Shown: positions 10,585 through 19,130 of the stretch, in pieces
How positions within the stretch are numbered: the stretch's first letter is position 1
Layout of the letters: each line of letters starts with the position of its first letter
The notes under the pieces: generated by a model
Told to the model about the DNA's origin: nothing
What the model saw: the letters and a program-made list of their open reading frames with translations, nothing else
Database searches by the model: none
Made by a program: the position numbers and the translations under genes
Source: Bog-756 sp963841885
GTDB lineage: Bacteria > Actinomycetota > Acidimicrobiia > Acidimicrobiales > RAAP-2
Assembly: GCA_963841885.1 (NCBI GenBank)
Contig: CAWJEK010000029.1
Location: 1 to 64,000 of the forward strand
Reading direction: 5' to 3'
Length of the DNA stretch: 64,000 nt

Positions 10585-13366
10585 GGTCGCCACGACACCT
10601 CCATGCCCGCCGGGTCGGTCGGTCGGGCTCCCGACGGACCCTCCTCGGGGCCGTGGCGGGCGCCGCCGTCGGCCTGGTCGTCTTCCTGACGGTCCCCGGG
10701 ATCCAGCCGGACGCGGGTGCCTCCGGCACCTCGCTGGCCGGCACCCAGGGCGTCGTCACCTCGCTGCCAGCGACGGCCTCGGCCGTCACCGTGTCGGGTA
10801 GCGGCGCCTACTCGGGCCTCCAGGTCACGGTCAACCAGACGGCGAACCTGGTCGACCAGGCCGTGTCGGTGTCATGGACCGGGGGGACCCCGACCACGTC
10901 GTCCTCCGCCTTCGAGTCGAACTACCTCCAGATCTTCGAGTGCTGGGGTGATCCCCAGTCCACCGATCCGCCGGACACGGCCGACCCCGGTCCGCTGCCC
11001 CCGCAGTGCGAGTTCGGTGGCGAGGCCAGTTCAGCCTCGGCCTATCCGGTGTCGCAGACGGGCACGGGCTCCGAGTACTCCCGCGTGATCGGCCAGAGCG
11101 CCTGGAGCAACTTCCCGGCCGCCTGCAACTTCCCGGCCGGCGAGCCGACCCCGGCCGCCTGCTCCGCGCTCGGTTACTTCGACCCGACGACGAAATACCT
11201 GGTCCAGCCCTTCGACGCGGTGGACGGCACGGTGGTCGGCCAGCAGGCCGACTACAACTACGACGAGAACCCGAACGATCCGAAGCCGTTCTGGCTCAAC
11301 CCGTACTTCCGTTACGGCACCTCGAACGAGGTCGACTTCGCCCGTACCTATGGGAACGGCACGGGCAACCAGCTGTTCCAGGTCCAGACAGGCCTCGAGG
11401 CCCCGGGCCTCGGGTGCGGCCAACAGCTGCAGCCCACGGCCGGCGGCGGGACCAAGGTGCCCCAGTGCTGGCTGGTCGTCGTGCCCCGGGGTACCGCGGC
11501 CGAGGAGAACCCGTCGAATGTCGTGACCGACAGTGTGGTCACGTCGCCACTCAGTCCCGAGGCTTGGGCCAACCGGATCGCCATCCCCCTGTCGTTCAAC
11601 CCGGTGGGCTCCAGCTGCTCGATCAGCGCCGACGCCACGCAGATCGAGGGCAACGAGGCGGCCGCCTCCGCGGTGTCGAGCTGGCAGCCGGCACTGTGCG
11701 CCCAGTCGGGATCGCCGTCCTACAGCTACATCGAGAGCACCGACGACCTGTCCCGCCAGAACCTCGTGGACCCGACGTACGGCTCGGCCGGCATGTCGGT
11801 GTACACGTATCCCGGTCGACCCGTCGGAGACGAGTCCGACGAACCCCATCGTCTACGCGCCGGTGACCCTGTCCGGGGTGGTGGTGGCGTTCAACATCCA
11901 ACGGTTGCCGGCGGTGGTGAACGGCCAGAGCGACCCGACGAGGTGCCCCTGGCGGGCACCCAGGTGCAGAACCTCTATCTGACGCCCAGACTCATGGCCA
12001 AACTGCTGACCCAGTCGTACCAGTCCCAGCTGGTGGACATCACCGGCCAGCACGGCGACGAAGGCGAAATACAGCTGGGCCGCCCACAACCCCGTCGACC
12101 TCTTCACGGATCCGGACTTCCTGCAGTACAACCCCGAGTTCAAGGAACTGTCGACCTCCCAGGCCATCGACGCCGGCACCGCCCTGGTCGAGGAGGCCAG
12201 CTCCGACGCCGCCACCGAGGTCTGGAAGTGGATCCTGGCCGACCCCGCGGCCAAGGCCTGGTTGAACGGCACGCCCGACAACGGCATGTCGGTCAATCCG
12301 TACTACAGCATCAATCCGAGCATCAACCCGGCCCATGTGGCGTTCGGGGACCGTCCCGAACGACTACCCGAAGAGCGACCCGTACTGCTACGACACCGGC
12401 GAACAGGTCATCGGACCCCCGTCGGAGCCGGCCCGACCACTCTGCATCCTCGACTGGTCCCCGTACGCGCTCACGATGCAGGCGGCGGCCGCGTCCACCG
12501 GCGCGGCCAACGACGGGGCGAAGACCACCTTCAGCCCGACGGGTACCACCGACACGGCGTGGACGGCCAACGGTCCCCAGGTCCCCGGCACGCACTTCAT
12601 CATCTCGATCACCGACTCGGCGTCGGCGGCTCGTTACGGACTGCAGACGGCGAGCCTCAGCCGGGCCGGCGACGACGTCGCCCAGCCGACGTTCGTCTCC
12701 CCGGACGCCGCGAGCCTCCTGGCCGGCGAGCAGTCCGACGTACCCAGCGCCGTCCCGGGCGTGCTGGTCCCCGACCCCTCGACCACGGCCCCGGGGGCCT
12801 ACCCGCTGACTCTGCTGTCCTACGCGGCGGTGGCGCCCGAGACCCTGACGCCGGCCGAGCGGAAGCTGTACGCCGACTTCATCGAGTACGCCATCGGCGA
12901 CGGCCAGACCTCCGGGGTCGAGCCGGGCCAGCTGCCGGAGGGCTACGTCCCCCTTCCGGGAGACCTGCGACTGGCGGCCCTGAACGCCACCGACACCATC
13001 CTCAATCCGCCCGCCGAGCCTGCCGCCGCGCCGAATCCCGGGTCTTCGGACGATGCCTTCACCGCCAACTCGGACGGTGGCTCGCCGACGGCGTTCAACG
13101 GGGACACCGCCACCGCCTCGAACGTGCCGACGACGTCCCCGTCGTCGACCTCCTCGGGGTCCGGTTCGACACCGCCCGTGAGCCATCCGACCGGGGTGCT
13201 CGGCCTGATCAGCACCTTGGCACTCAAGGTCGGGAGGATCCGCTACCTGTTGCCGCTCCTCCTGCTGGTCGGGGTGGGCGCCGGGCTGGGCTCGCTGGCG
13301 CTGGCCCGCGGCAACCACACGGCCGCCGCTGGCGCCGGAGTACCACCCACGGAGGACACGCCATGA
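10581..13366 (+). CDS. Large membrane-anchored PstS-like substrate-binding protein (frameshifted)
   Basis: About 925 residues after repair of indels near 11820, 11930, 12065 and 12345. It has an N-terminal signal peptide (GAVAGAAVGLVVFLTVPG), a long extracellular region with many cysteines (IFECWGDP, PQCEFGG, AACNFPAG, CWLVVVP, PALCAQ), and C-terminal text like that of PstS proteins (YPLTLLSYAAV...LPEGYVPLPGDLR). A Ser/Thr linker, one helix (YLLPLLLLVGVGAGLGSLAL) and a short tail follow. The PstS-like part supports a second, larger binding protein. The N-terminal half is not recognised. It is coupled by ATGA overlaps to pstS before and the LAYTG protein after, so it is part of the same machine. 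It could bind a phosphorylated polymer or a partner protein instead of free phosphate (speculation). Confidence 0.6.
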
Positions 13367-14442
13367 AGCGATTCGACCACCGGCCCGCCGACCGTCCGGC
13401 CCCGACCACGAGGGAGCAACCACCCGTGAACGTCAAGCTCGCCACCCCTGACCACCGTCGCCGATCCAGCCTGGCCCGGGCCATGGCCCTGACCGCCGGC
13501 GTGGTGGGCCTGATAGGCGTCGGCCTGGCGTCGGCCGGCCCCGCCGGCGCCTCGACCGTCAACGGAACGGCCACCATCGCCACCCCCGGGACCACCACCG
13601 AGCTGGCCACCGGTGGGTCGACCACGCAGTTCACGGTGGCGCTGCCGACCGGCGCGGCGTGCGACGGCGACACGGCCACCGGCGGGTATCTCATCTACAG
13701 CTACATGCTCCCGACGGGGACCGCCCTGTCGTCCGTGACCTTCACCGGTCATCCGTCGGCCGGATTCGGGTTCGTCAATCCCAACGGCACCTACTACGGC
13801 GCCGTCAACACCGCCATCGGCACCGGTCAGATCCCCACGCTGCCGGACAATTTCGAGTGGGCCCCGCTCACCACCGACGACGGCCTGCCGCTGACCGGAA
13901 CCGACGGTCTCCTCTACACGGGCTCGGGTTCTTCGGCGTCCGGCGTGTGGGAGGCCGGCATCGTGTGCACCCTGAACAACGTACCCGTGGACAACTGGAA
14001 CACCGAGGTCACGTTCTCGGCCAGTTCCTCCGATCCCAACGGGTTCACCTGGGCGGCCACGCCAGGCGGATCGACGACCACGACCACCACGACCACCACG
14101 ACGACCACCGCGCCGGCCTCGTCCACCACGACGACCAGCGCCCCGACCTCGACCACCACGACGTCCACCGATCCGGGATCCACCAGCACCACGACGTCGA
14201 CCACGGCGCCCGTGGTCGCGGCGGCGGCGACCACTGACGATGGCGGCTCGGGCGGGTCGACCGGGTCGGGTGACGACACATCTTCCGGCACCTCGACCGG
14301 CACGTCGGGTTCGACCGACGGGACGCTGGCGTACACCGGGCTCCGCACCGCCCGCGACATCGGGATCGGCCTCCTCGCCGTAGGACTCGGCGTGATGCTC
14401 CTGAGCTGGAACCACCGCCGTCGGGCCCGGGCGGGCCGGTAG
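13363..14442 (+). CDS. Cell-wall-anchored (LAYTG) two-cysteine-domain protein
   Basis: 359 residues, intact; ATG overlaps the previous stop (a GTG at 13427 is an alternative start). It has a signal peptide (MALTAGVVGLIGVGLASAGPAGA), the operon's shared domain (about 65-230; cysteines in GAACDGDT and AGIVCTLNN), a Thr/Ser-rich low-complexity stalk, and then a classic sorting signal: LAYTG (14326-14340), a hydrophobic helix and an RRRARAGR tail. LAXTG is the motif of class E sortases in Actinobacteria. It closely matches the first gene's N-terminal domain (YYGAVNTAIGTGQI in both). Directly downstream sits a sortase-fold gene that appears catalytically dead, so an active class E sortase elsewhere would be needed for covalent attachment. 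Confidence 0.75.
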   Translation: MKRFDHRPADRPAPTTREQPPVNVKLATPDHRRRSSLARAMALTAGVVGLIGVGLASAGPAGASTVNGTATIATPGTTTELATGGSTTQFTVALPTGAACDGDTATGGYLIYSYMLPTGTALSSVTFTGHPSAGFGFVNPNGTYYGAVNTAIGTGQIPTLPDNFEWAPLTTDDGLPLTGTDGLLYTGSGSSASGVWEAGIVCTLNNVPVDNWNTEVTFSASSSDPNGFTWAATPGGSTTTTTTTTTTTTAPASSTTTTSAPTSTTTTSTDPGSTSTTTSTTAPVVAAAATTDDGGSGGSTGSGDDTSSGTSTGTSGSTDGTLAYTGLRTARDIGIGLLAVGLGVMLLSWNHRRRARAGR

Positions 14443-14445
14443 CCC

Positions 14446-15444
14446 ATGGCCGTGGCCCAGACCGCCCTCGACCGGGAGATGCTCCTGGTCCCGGTGCCGC
14501 CCCCCGGGGCCGGCACCGCCCGCGAGGGCGTGGGGACGGTCGTGCCCACCGCGCCGACGGCCGAGGCCGTCGACACCCCTCCACGGGTCGCGGCCGCTGC
14601 CGTGGGGTGGGGCCCGACCCGGATCATCCAGGTCGCCCTGGCCGTGCTGGCCATCCTCTCGATCGGCATGGTGGTCCAGCTCGCGGTGATCGGTCGCCTG
14701 CAGTACCGGTCGGCCCAGGTCCGTGCCCTCAACTCGTTCAGGACCCAGCTGGCGCTCGGAACGGCCCCCCTCGGTCCGGTGGTGGGCGGACACCACCTGC
14801 TCCCGCTCGGGACCCCGATGGCCCTCATCACCGTCCCCGCCATCGACCTCCGGGCCGTGGTCCTGGAGGGTACCTCCGGCTCGGTCCTCACCCAGGGCCC
14901 CGGGCACGTCCGCACCACCGTCTTCCCGGGCGGGGCCGGCGACAGCGTGCTGCTCGGACGGGCGAGCCTCTACGGGGGCCCGTTCGGCCGCATCGCCCAG
15001 CTGCGTCGTGGCGCCGTCATCACCGTGGTCACCCAGGTGGGCACGTCCCACTTCCGCGTGACCCGGGTGCGCCCGGCCGGCGCCCGGATCCGCCGGACGT
15101 CGGCGACGGCGTCGGAGCTGACCCTCGGCACCGCCTCGGGTGGTTATCTGACCCCTTCGGGAGTGGTGTGGGTCGACGCCACGAAGATCGGGCCGCCGCT
15201 CGCCTCCACGACCCCACCGTCCATCGCCCTCCTCCCGTCCGAGGCCCCGCTGGCCGTCGACACGGCCACGCTCTGGGCCCTCCTGCTCTGGCTCGAGGCG
15301 CTCGCCATCCTGTTGGGCCTCGCCGTGTGGACCTGGCGGCGCTGGGGCCACGCCCAGGCCTGGGTCATCTTCACCGCCCCGATGCTGGTCGCGTGGCTGT
15401 TCATCGCCGACCAGATGGCCCGACTGCTCCCGAATCTCACCTAG
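14446..15444 (+). CDS. Sortase-fold membrane protein lacking the catalytic His, Cys and Arg
   Basis: 332 residues, one intact frame. One N-terminal helix (about 63-88), a sortase-like beta-barrel (about 95-240) and two C-terminal helices (from ATLWALLLWLEALAILLGLAV). The sortase pattern is clear: IDLRAVVLEGT, TVFPGGAGDSVLLG, YGGPFGRIAQL. However, the GHR box is GRA, the LTLTTC box reads LTLGTAS, and the region of the catalytic Arg reads GVVWVDA. In active sortases these hold the His, Cys and Arg that cut LPXTG/LAXTG and transfer it to peptidoglycan. It starts four bases after the LAYTG gene. A non-catalytic role, such as holding the sorting signal or docking the complex, is inference. Confidence 0.7.
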   Translation: MAVAQTALDREMLLVPVPPPGAGTAREGVGTVVPTAPTAEAVDTPPRVAAAAVGWGPTRIIQVALAVLAILSIGMVVQLAVIGRLQYRSAQVRALNSFRTQLALGTAPLGPVVGGHHLLPLGTPMALITVPAIDLRAVVLEGTSGSVLTQGPGHVRTTVFPGGAGDSVLLGRASLYGGPFGRIAQLRRGAVITVVTQVGTSHFRVTRVRPAGARIRRTSATASELTLGTASGGYLTPSGVVWVDATKIGPPLASTTPPSIALLPSEAPLAVDTATLWALLLWLEALAILLGLAVWTWRRWGHAQAWVIFTAPMLVAWLFIADQMARLLPNLT

Positions 15445-15508
15445 GACCACGACCTGTGCCCACCGCTGACCCGCGACCGACCCCCGACGTCCACCCGAGG
15501 AGTTCCCG

Positions 15509-16340
15509 ATGACGCTCGCCCCCCCGACCCTCGACCCGGCCGGAACCGACGGATCCGGCGATCGGGCCACCGATCTCGAGGCCCGCGAGATATCGGCGTG
15601 GTTCGGCGCCCACCAGGTGCTGGACCGGGTGTCCCTCAAGATGGAGGCCCGCCGGGTCACCGCCCTGATCGGCCCCTCGGGCTGCGGTAAGTCGACGTTC
15701 CTCCGGATCCTGAATCGCATGCACGAGCTGATCCCGGGCGGCGTCGCTGGCCGGTGACGTGCTGCTCGACGGCGAGGACATCTACGACCCCCGTCGGAAG
15801 CTGACCGAGGCCCGGCGTCACATCGGCATGGTCTTCCAGAAGCCCAACCCCTTTCCCACGATGTCCATCTACGACAACGTCCTCGCCGGCCTCCGACTCA
15901 CCGGTGAGCGTCGCAGCCCCGACGAGAAGGACGTCCTGGTCCGGGACTGCCTCACCAAGGCCGGGTTGTGGAAGGAGGTCGAGAGCCGCCTCCGCCAACC
16001 CGGCGGTGCCCTCTCGGGAGGCCAGCAACAGCGGTTGTGCATCGCCCGCGCGCTGGCCATCCAGCCCCGGGTCCTGTTGATGGACGAACCGTGCTCGGCC
16101 CTCGACCCGACGTCCACCCGCCGCATCGAACAGACGATCGAGGAGCTGCGGGACGAGGTGACCATCGTCATCGTGACCCACAACATGCAGCAGGCCCACC
16201 GAGTGTCGGACTACACCGCCTTCTTCCTGGCGGAGCAGGGGACTCCCGGTTACATCATCGAGCACGGCGCCACCGAGGCCATGTTCGACTCGCCACAGGA
16301 CCCGAGGACCATGGACTATGTCCACGGTCGGTTCGGCTGA
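15509..16340 (+). CDS. pstB: Phosphate ABC transporter ATP-binding protein PstB (one frameshift)
   Basis: About 276 residues after removing one inserted base near 15750 (GGVxLAGDVLLDG resumes). Walker A GPSGCGKST, Q-loop MVFQKPNPFPTMSIYDNV, signature LSGGQQQRLCIARALA, Walker B VLLMDEPCSALDP and switch His in VTHNMQQAHRVSDYTAFF are all present. The PFPMSIYDN form is specific to PstB. It powers phosphate import through PstC/PstA. It closes the operon, 64 bp after the sortase-like gene, with an AGGAG-like site (gaggag, 15497-15502) before ATG 15509. No phoU gene follows. Confidence 0.9.
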
Positions 16341-16354
16341 CTAGTTTCGTGTTC

Positions 16355-16696
16355 ATGGCCCGGGACAGCGAGCGCTTGGCAGCCGATGCCTTCACACGCG
16401 CCGCGTCGGTCGAGGAGTACCTGCAGGCGGCAGCCGAGCAACGGGCCCGGATCGAACTGGCCATCGCCGAGGCCGAGCGCCGACGGGAGCGGGCCGTCGA
16501 CGCCCTCCAACGACTCGACGGGTTGACGGCTGCGACCGGCCGGGACCCGGCGCTCCCTCTGCAGCCGATCGACCGGGAGCCGACCGACGGGGAGCTGGCG
16601 GACGGGCCGGCCACGGACCTCCAGCCGACGGACCCGGAGGCGGCGGATGCCGCGGGCCCGTCGCCCAACGGATCGGCTCCGGGTCACCCACGGTGA
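16355..16696 (+). CDS. Small hypothetical protein with coiled coil
   Basis: 113 residues, not recognised. Residues about 10-55 are heptad-like and rich in Ala/Glu/Arg (AAAEQRARIELAIAEAERRRE), the rest is acidic and Pro-rich. It starts 15 bp after pstB and its TGA overlaps the GTG of the next gene, so it may be an operon extension. No signal peptide or membrane helix. Confidence 0.55.
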   Translation: MARDSERLAADAFTRAASVEEYLQAAAEQRARIELAIAEAERRRERAVDALQRLDGLTAATGRDPALPLQPIDREPTDGELADGPATDLQPTDPEAADAAGPSPNGSAPGHPR

Positions 16697-17166
16697 CGAC
16701 CGCCCCCGGCCCGGACGCCACGCAGCGGCCCATGGGTGATGACGTGCTCGCCGGAGACCTGGTGCGGGACCTGGTGGCCCGCCACGAGGCGGAGATCGCC
16801 GACCTCGAGGCCCGACTGGCCGCGACCGAGGCGGCCGCCGAGGAGGCGGAGCGCGCCGTGCGGCGCCATCCGGCCCTGGTCCGGCTGCATCCGGACGAAG
16901 CCCGTGCCCTGCTACCCGTGCCGACGGGGTCTTCCGGGACGGCCGGGCGACCCCCGGCGACGACGGTGGTGCACCGGGAGACGCCGGCGCCTCCCGGCGG
17001 TTCCCATCCCGGCCCGGACACCGGGCGGGGCGGTGGTCCGGCGTCCCCCACGGCGGCGGAGCCGGAGCCGGCCGGGCTGGCCACCCGGATCGTCCGGTCC
17101 CACTGGTGGTGGCGGGTGGGCATCGTCCTCGTGGTCGTGGCCCTGCTCCTCCTGAAGTGGGGGTAG
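16693..17166 (+). CDS. Small tail-anchored coiled-coil protein
   Basis: 157 residues, GTG start in a GTGA overlap. An N-terminal coiled coil (about 22-60, RHEAEIADLEARLAATEAAA), a Pro/Gly-rich linker, then a single C-terminal helix after a Trp cluster (SHWWWRVGIVLVVVALLLLKWG). Its topology is that of a tail-anchored membrane protein facing the cytoplasm. Function unknown. Coupled to the preceding coiled-coil gene, so the two may form a pair. Confidence 0.55.
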   Translation: MTTAPGPDATQRPMGDDVLAGDLVRDLVARHEAEIADLEARLAATEAAAEEAERAVRRHPALVRLHPDEARALLPVPTGSSGTAGRPPATTVVHRETPAPPGGSHPGPDTGRGGGPASPTAAEPEPAGLATRIVRSHWWWRVGIVLVVVALLLLKWG

Positions 17167-17251
17167 GCCGCCGACCTGGGGCAGGCCCCCGCCGGTCCGC
17201 CGCCGGCAAGCGTGCGTGGGTCGGGTGCCGACATCTGGAAGAATCGCCCCT

Positions 17252-17704
17252 GTGTACATCTCCGCCAAGGTCGACTATGCCGTCCGGGCCCTGTGCTCAC
17301 TGGCCGGCTCGGAGCATGCGCTGACCGCTGAGGCCCTGGCCCAGTCGCAGGGACTGCCGTCCAAGTTCCTGGAGAGCATCCTCAACGACATGCGCCGAGC
17401 CGGGCTGCTCACGAGCCAGCGCGGACCGGACGGGGGCTACCGGCTGGCCCGACCGGCTGAGCAGATCACCGTGGCGGATGTCATCCGCCCCCTCGACGGT
17501 CCGCTCGCCGAGATCCGCGGCCTGCGGCCCGAGGCCGCCAACTACGAAGGGGCGGCCGAGCACCTCCAAGCGGTGTGGGTGGCGGTCCGGGCGAGCCTGC
17601 GCTCGGTCCTCGACCAGACCACGATCGCCGGCATCGTGTCAGGGGACCTCCCCCCGTCCGTCGTCGCCCTCACGGCTGATCCGGAGTCCTGGCTGTCACG
17701 TTGA
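17252..17704 (+). CDS. Rrf2-family transcriptional regulator
   Basis: 150 residues from the GTG at 17252, which gives the typical MYISAKVDYAVRALCSLA start; an upstream in-frame ATG-like start at 17216 is less likely. Winged helix-turn-helix: LTAEALAQSQGLPSKFLESILNDMRRAGLLTSQRGPDGGYRLARP. The three cysteines that bind an Fe-S cluster in IscR/NsrR-type members are absent, so it senses something else or acts without a cluster. The C-terminus carries a dimerisation helix. Rrf2 proteins repress genes for sulfur, iron or nitrosative stress; the target here is not evident. Confidence 0.85.
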   Translation: MYISAKVDYAVRALCSLAGSEHALTAEALAQSQGLPSKFLESILNDMRRAGLLTSQRGPDGGYRLARPAEQITVADVIRPLDGPLAEIRGLRPEAANYEGAAEHLQAVWVAVRASLRSVLDQTTIAGIVSGDLPPSVVALTADPESWLSR

Positions 17705-17763
17705 GCGGACCGGGACGCGGCCGGCCACCCACTTGCCGATCCGGAGCCGTCCGATCGGGGGTT

Positions 17764-18392
17764 TCATGTCGTCTTCGACCCGACGGCGTCGGCCAGCCTC
17801 CACAGCACGGGGACGTACGTGTCGAGGCCGGCGACATCCCGGGTCGGGTCTTTCGCCTGTTCGTCCCAGTCCCGTACGGCGAGGGCGTCGACGAAACCCG
17901 GAAGACGTTCGAAGCGGGCCAGAGCCCCGGCGTCGAGCCGACCGCCCTGGGCCACCAGGGTGGCCCGCGAGGTGGGGAGAGTCCGCCGTAGTAGTCCGGG
18001 TCGACCGTGCAGCGGTAGCGCTTGGCCATCACGTGGAGCGCCACCGGCCGCGACACGTCGGGACCGAACCGTGGGGCGAGGAAGCGGGCGCCGACGGCCT
18101 CGTGCCGGTCGTCTTCGGTGGTGCGGTCGACACCGGGGACGTCCGGACCCGAGAGCAGATGGCCGATGTCGTGGAGCAGCGCGGCGGCCACCAGGGCGTC
18201 GGGGGCGCCGGTGGCCACCGCCCGGTCGGCGCACTGCAGCGCGTGGCGCCGCTGGTCGACGGCCTCGCCGTACGTGCCGTCACCGCGTCGGCCGAACAGG
18301 TCGAGCACCTCCCGGACCGCCGCGGGCGCCGCGCTCGCCGGAGCCTCCGCGAAGGAGGCGGTATCGGATGACTCGGCGGATCCGGTGGTCAC
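17764..18392 (-). CDS. PhnZ-like HD-domain oxygenase/hydrolase (phosphonate-degradation-associated HDIG family), one frameshift
   Basis: About 208 residues after repair of an indel near 17985. HD motifs: H in RRHALQCADRAV, ALLHDIGHLL, the DDRHEAVGARFL box, and LHVMAKRYRC. The downstream YYGGLSP...LVAQGG stretch matches the family found beside phosphonate genes (PhnZ: mixed-valence diiron enzymes that cleave C-P bonds). The ribosome site AAAAGGAGAGG precedes the GTG at 18392. Its position beside a Pst operon fits phosphorus scavenging. The substrate cannot be told from sequence; a generic HD phosphohydrolase is the alternative. Confidence 0.7.
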
Positions 18393-18460
18393 AGGACTCC
18401 CTCTCCTTTTCCCGGGAAGGGTTGCCGCGATTCCGCTGCAGCCGCCACGATCGTAGCAAG

Positions 18461-18511
18461 GGGGTCATTGACCCCGGCCGGTGACGTGGCTAATGTCGAC
18501 TACATCAGTCG
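18461..18511 (+). promoter_or_regulatory. Promoter with two overlapping palindromes upstream of the 18537 gene
   Basis: TTGACC (18468-18473), a 17-bp spacer and TAATGT (18491-18496) form a near-consensus housekeeping promoter. GGGGTCA-T-TGACCCC (18461-18475) is a perfect inverted repeat covering the -35. CGACT-acatc-AGTCG (18497-18511) covers the expected start site. Both are plausible operators. The regulator is unknown; the Rrf2 protein 0.8 kb away is one candidate. Confidence 0.6.
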
Positions 18512-18536
18512 GTTTTATAGGGAAAGGGAAGAGCCC

Positions 18537-19130
18537 ATGGACCAGCCGGGCACCGTCATCGTCCTCGATCGACCCCGAGTCGGGGCGGAGCGCACCGGGA
18601 AGGTCGCGGACCCCGGCGAGACGATGATGCCCCGCGTGCAGGTGGGGGCCCGCACGACCGCACCGGCACCCCTGCCGGTCGTACCCCCCGTGGGCGCCGC
18701 CTCGCTCCTTCGGGGACCGGGCCTGGCCCTGCTCGCGGCTCTGTCCCTCGTCGAGGGCTACCGCTGGCTGGGCGTGTTCCCCACCGGCTCCACCGGCGGA
18801 CTCCACCTCTTCGGATCGGTCGGGGTGGGTGTGGTGGCCGTACTGACGCCGGTGGCCGCCGCCCTGCTCACCCGGCGACGGGAGCCGGGACAGCCGATCC
18901 GGCTGGCCGGGATCGTCATGGCCATCGCAGTGGTCGTCACGGTGGTGACGGTTGGCGCGCTGGTGACGGGCGGCCACGGGTGGCGGCAGGCCGCCGGGGT
19001 GGTCGACATCGTCCTGGCGGCGGTGGCCTTCGCCGCCGTGGCCATCGGGGAGCGCAGCCGGAACCATCCCCCGGCGGCCGGTGGTGGACGGCGCATCCAC
19101 GGTGCACGGACGGTCGATGGCGCTTCCTGA
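18537..19130 (+). CDS. Integral membrane protein of unknown function
   Basis: 197 residues from the ATG at 18537, preceded by a good site (GGAAAGGGAAG). A hydrophilic N-terminus of about 50 residues, then four membrane helices (about 55-175): LLAALSLVEGYRWLGVF, GVGVVAVLTPVAAALL, IVMAIAVVVTVVTVGAL, and IVLAAVAFAAVAI. No family recognised. Its 3' end overlaps the sulfotransferase start by 14 bases, so the two are likely co-expressed from the 18468 promoter. Confidence 0.65.
   Translation: MDQPGTVIVLDRPRVGAERTGKVADPGETMMPRVQVGARTTAPAPLPVVPPVGAASLLRGPGLALLAALSLVEGYRWLGVFPTGSTGGLHLFGSVGVGVVAVLTPVAAALLTRRREPGQPIRLAGIVMAIAVVVTVVTVGALVTGGHGWRQAAGVVDIVLAAVAFAAVAIGERSRNHPPAAGGGRRIHGARTVDGAS

Noticed and set aside
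14070..14180. Microsatellite-like ACC/ACG repeats as a regulatory or mobile element
   Set aside because: They encode a Thr-rich stalk, also seen at 59170-59270 and in the PP2C tail; ordinary wall-spanning linkers.
13243..15720. 825-residue minus-strand open frame
   Set aside because: It lies opposite three well-supported genes, is extremely rich in Arg/Gly/His and has no domain pattern; a GC-bias shadow.
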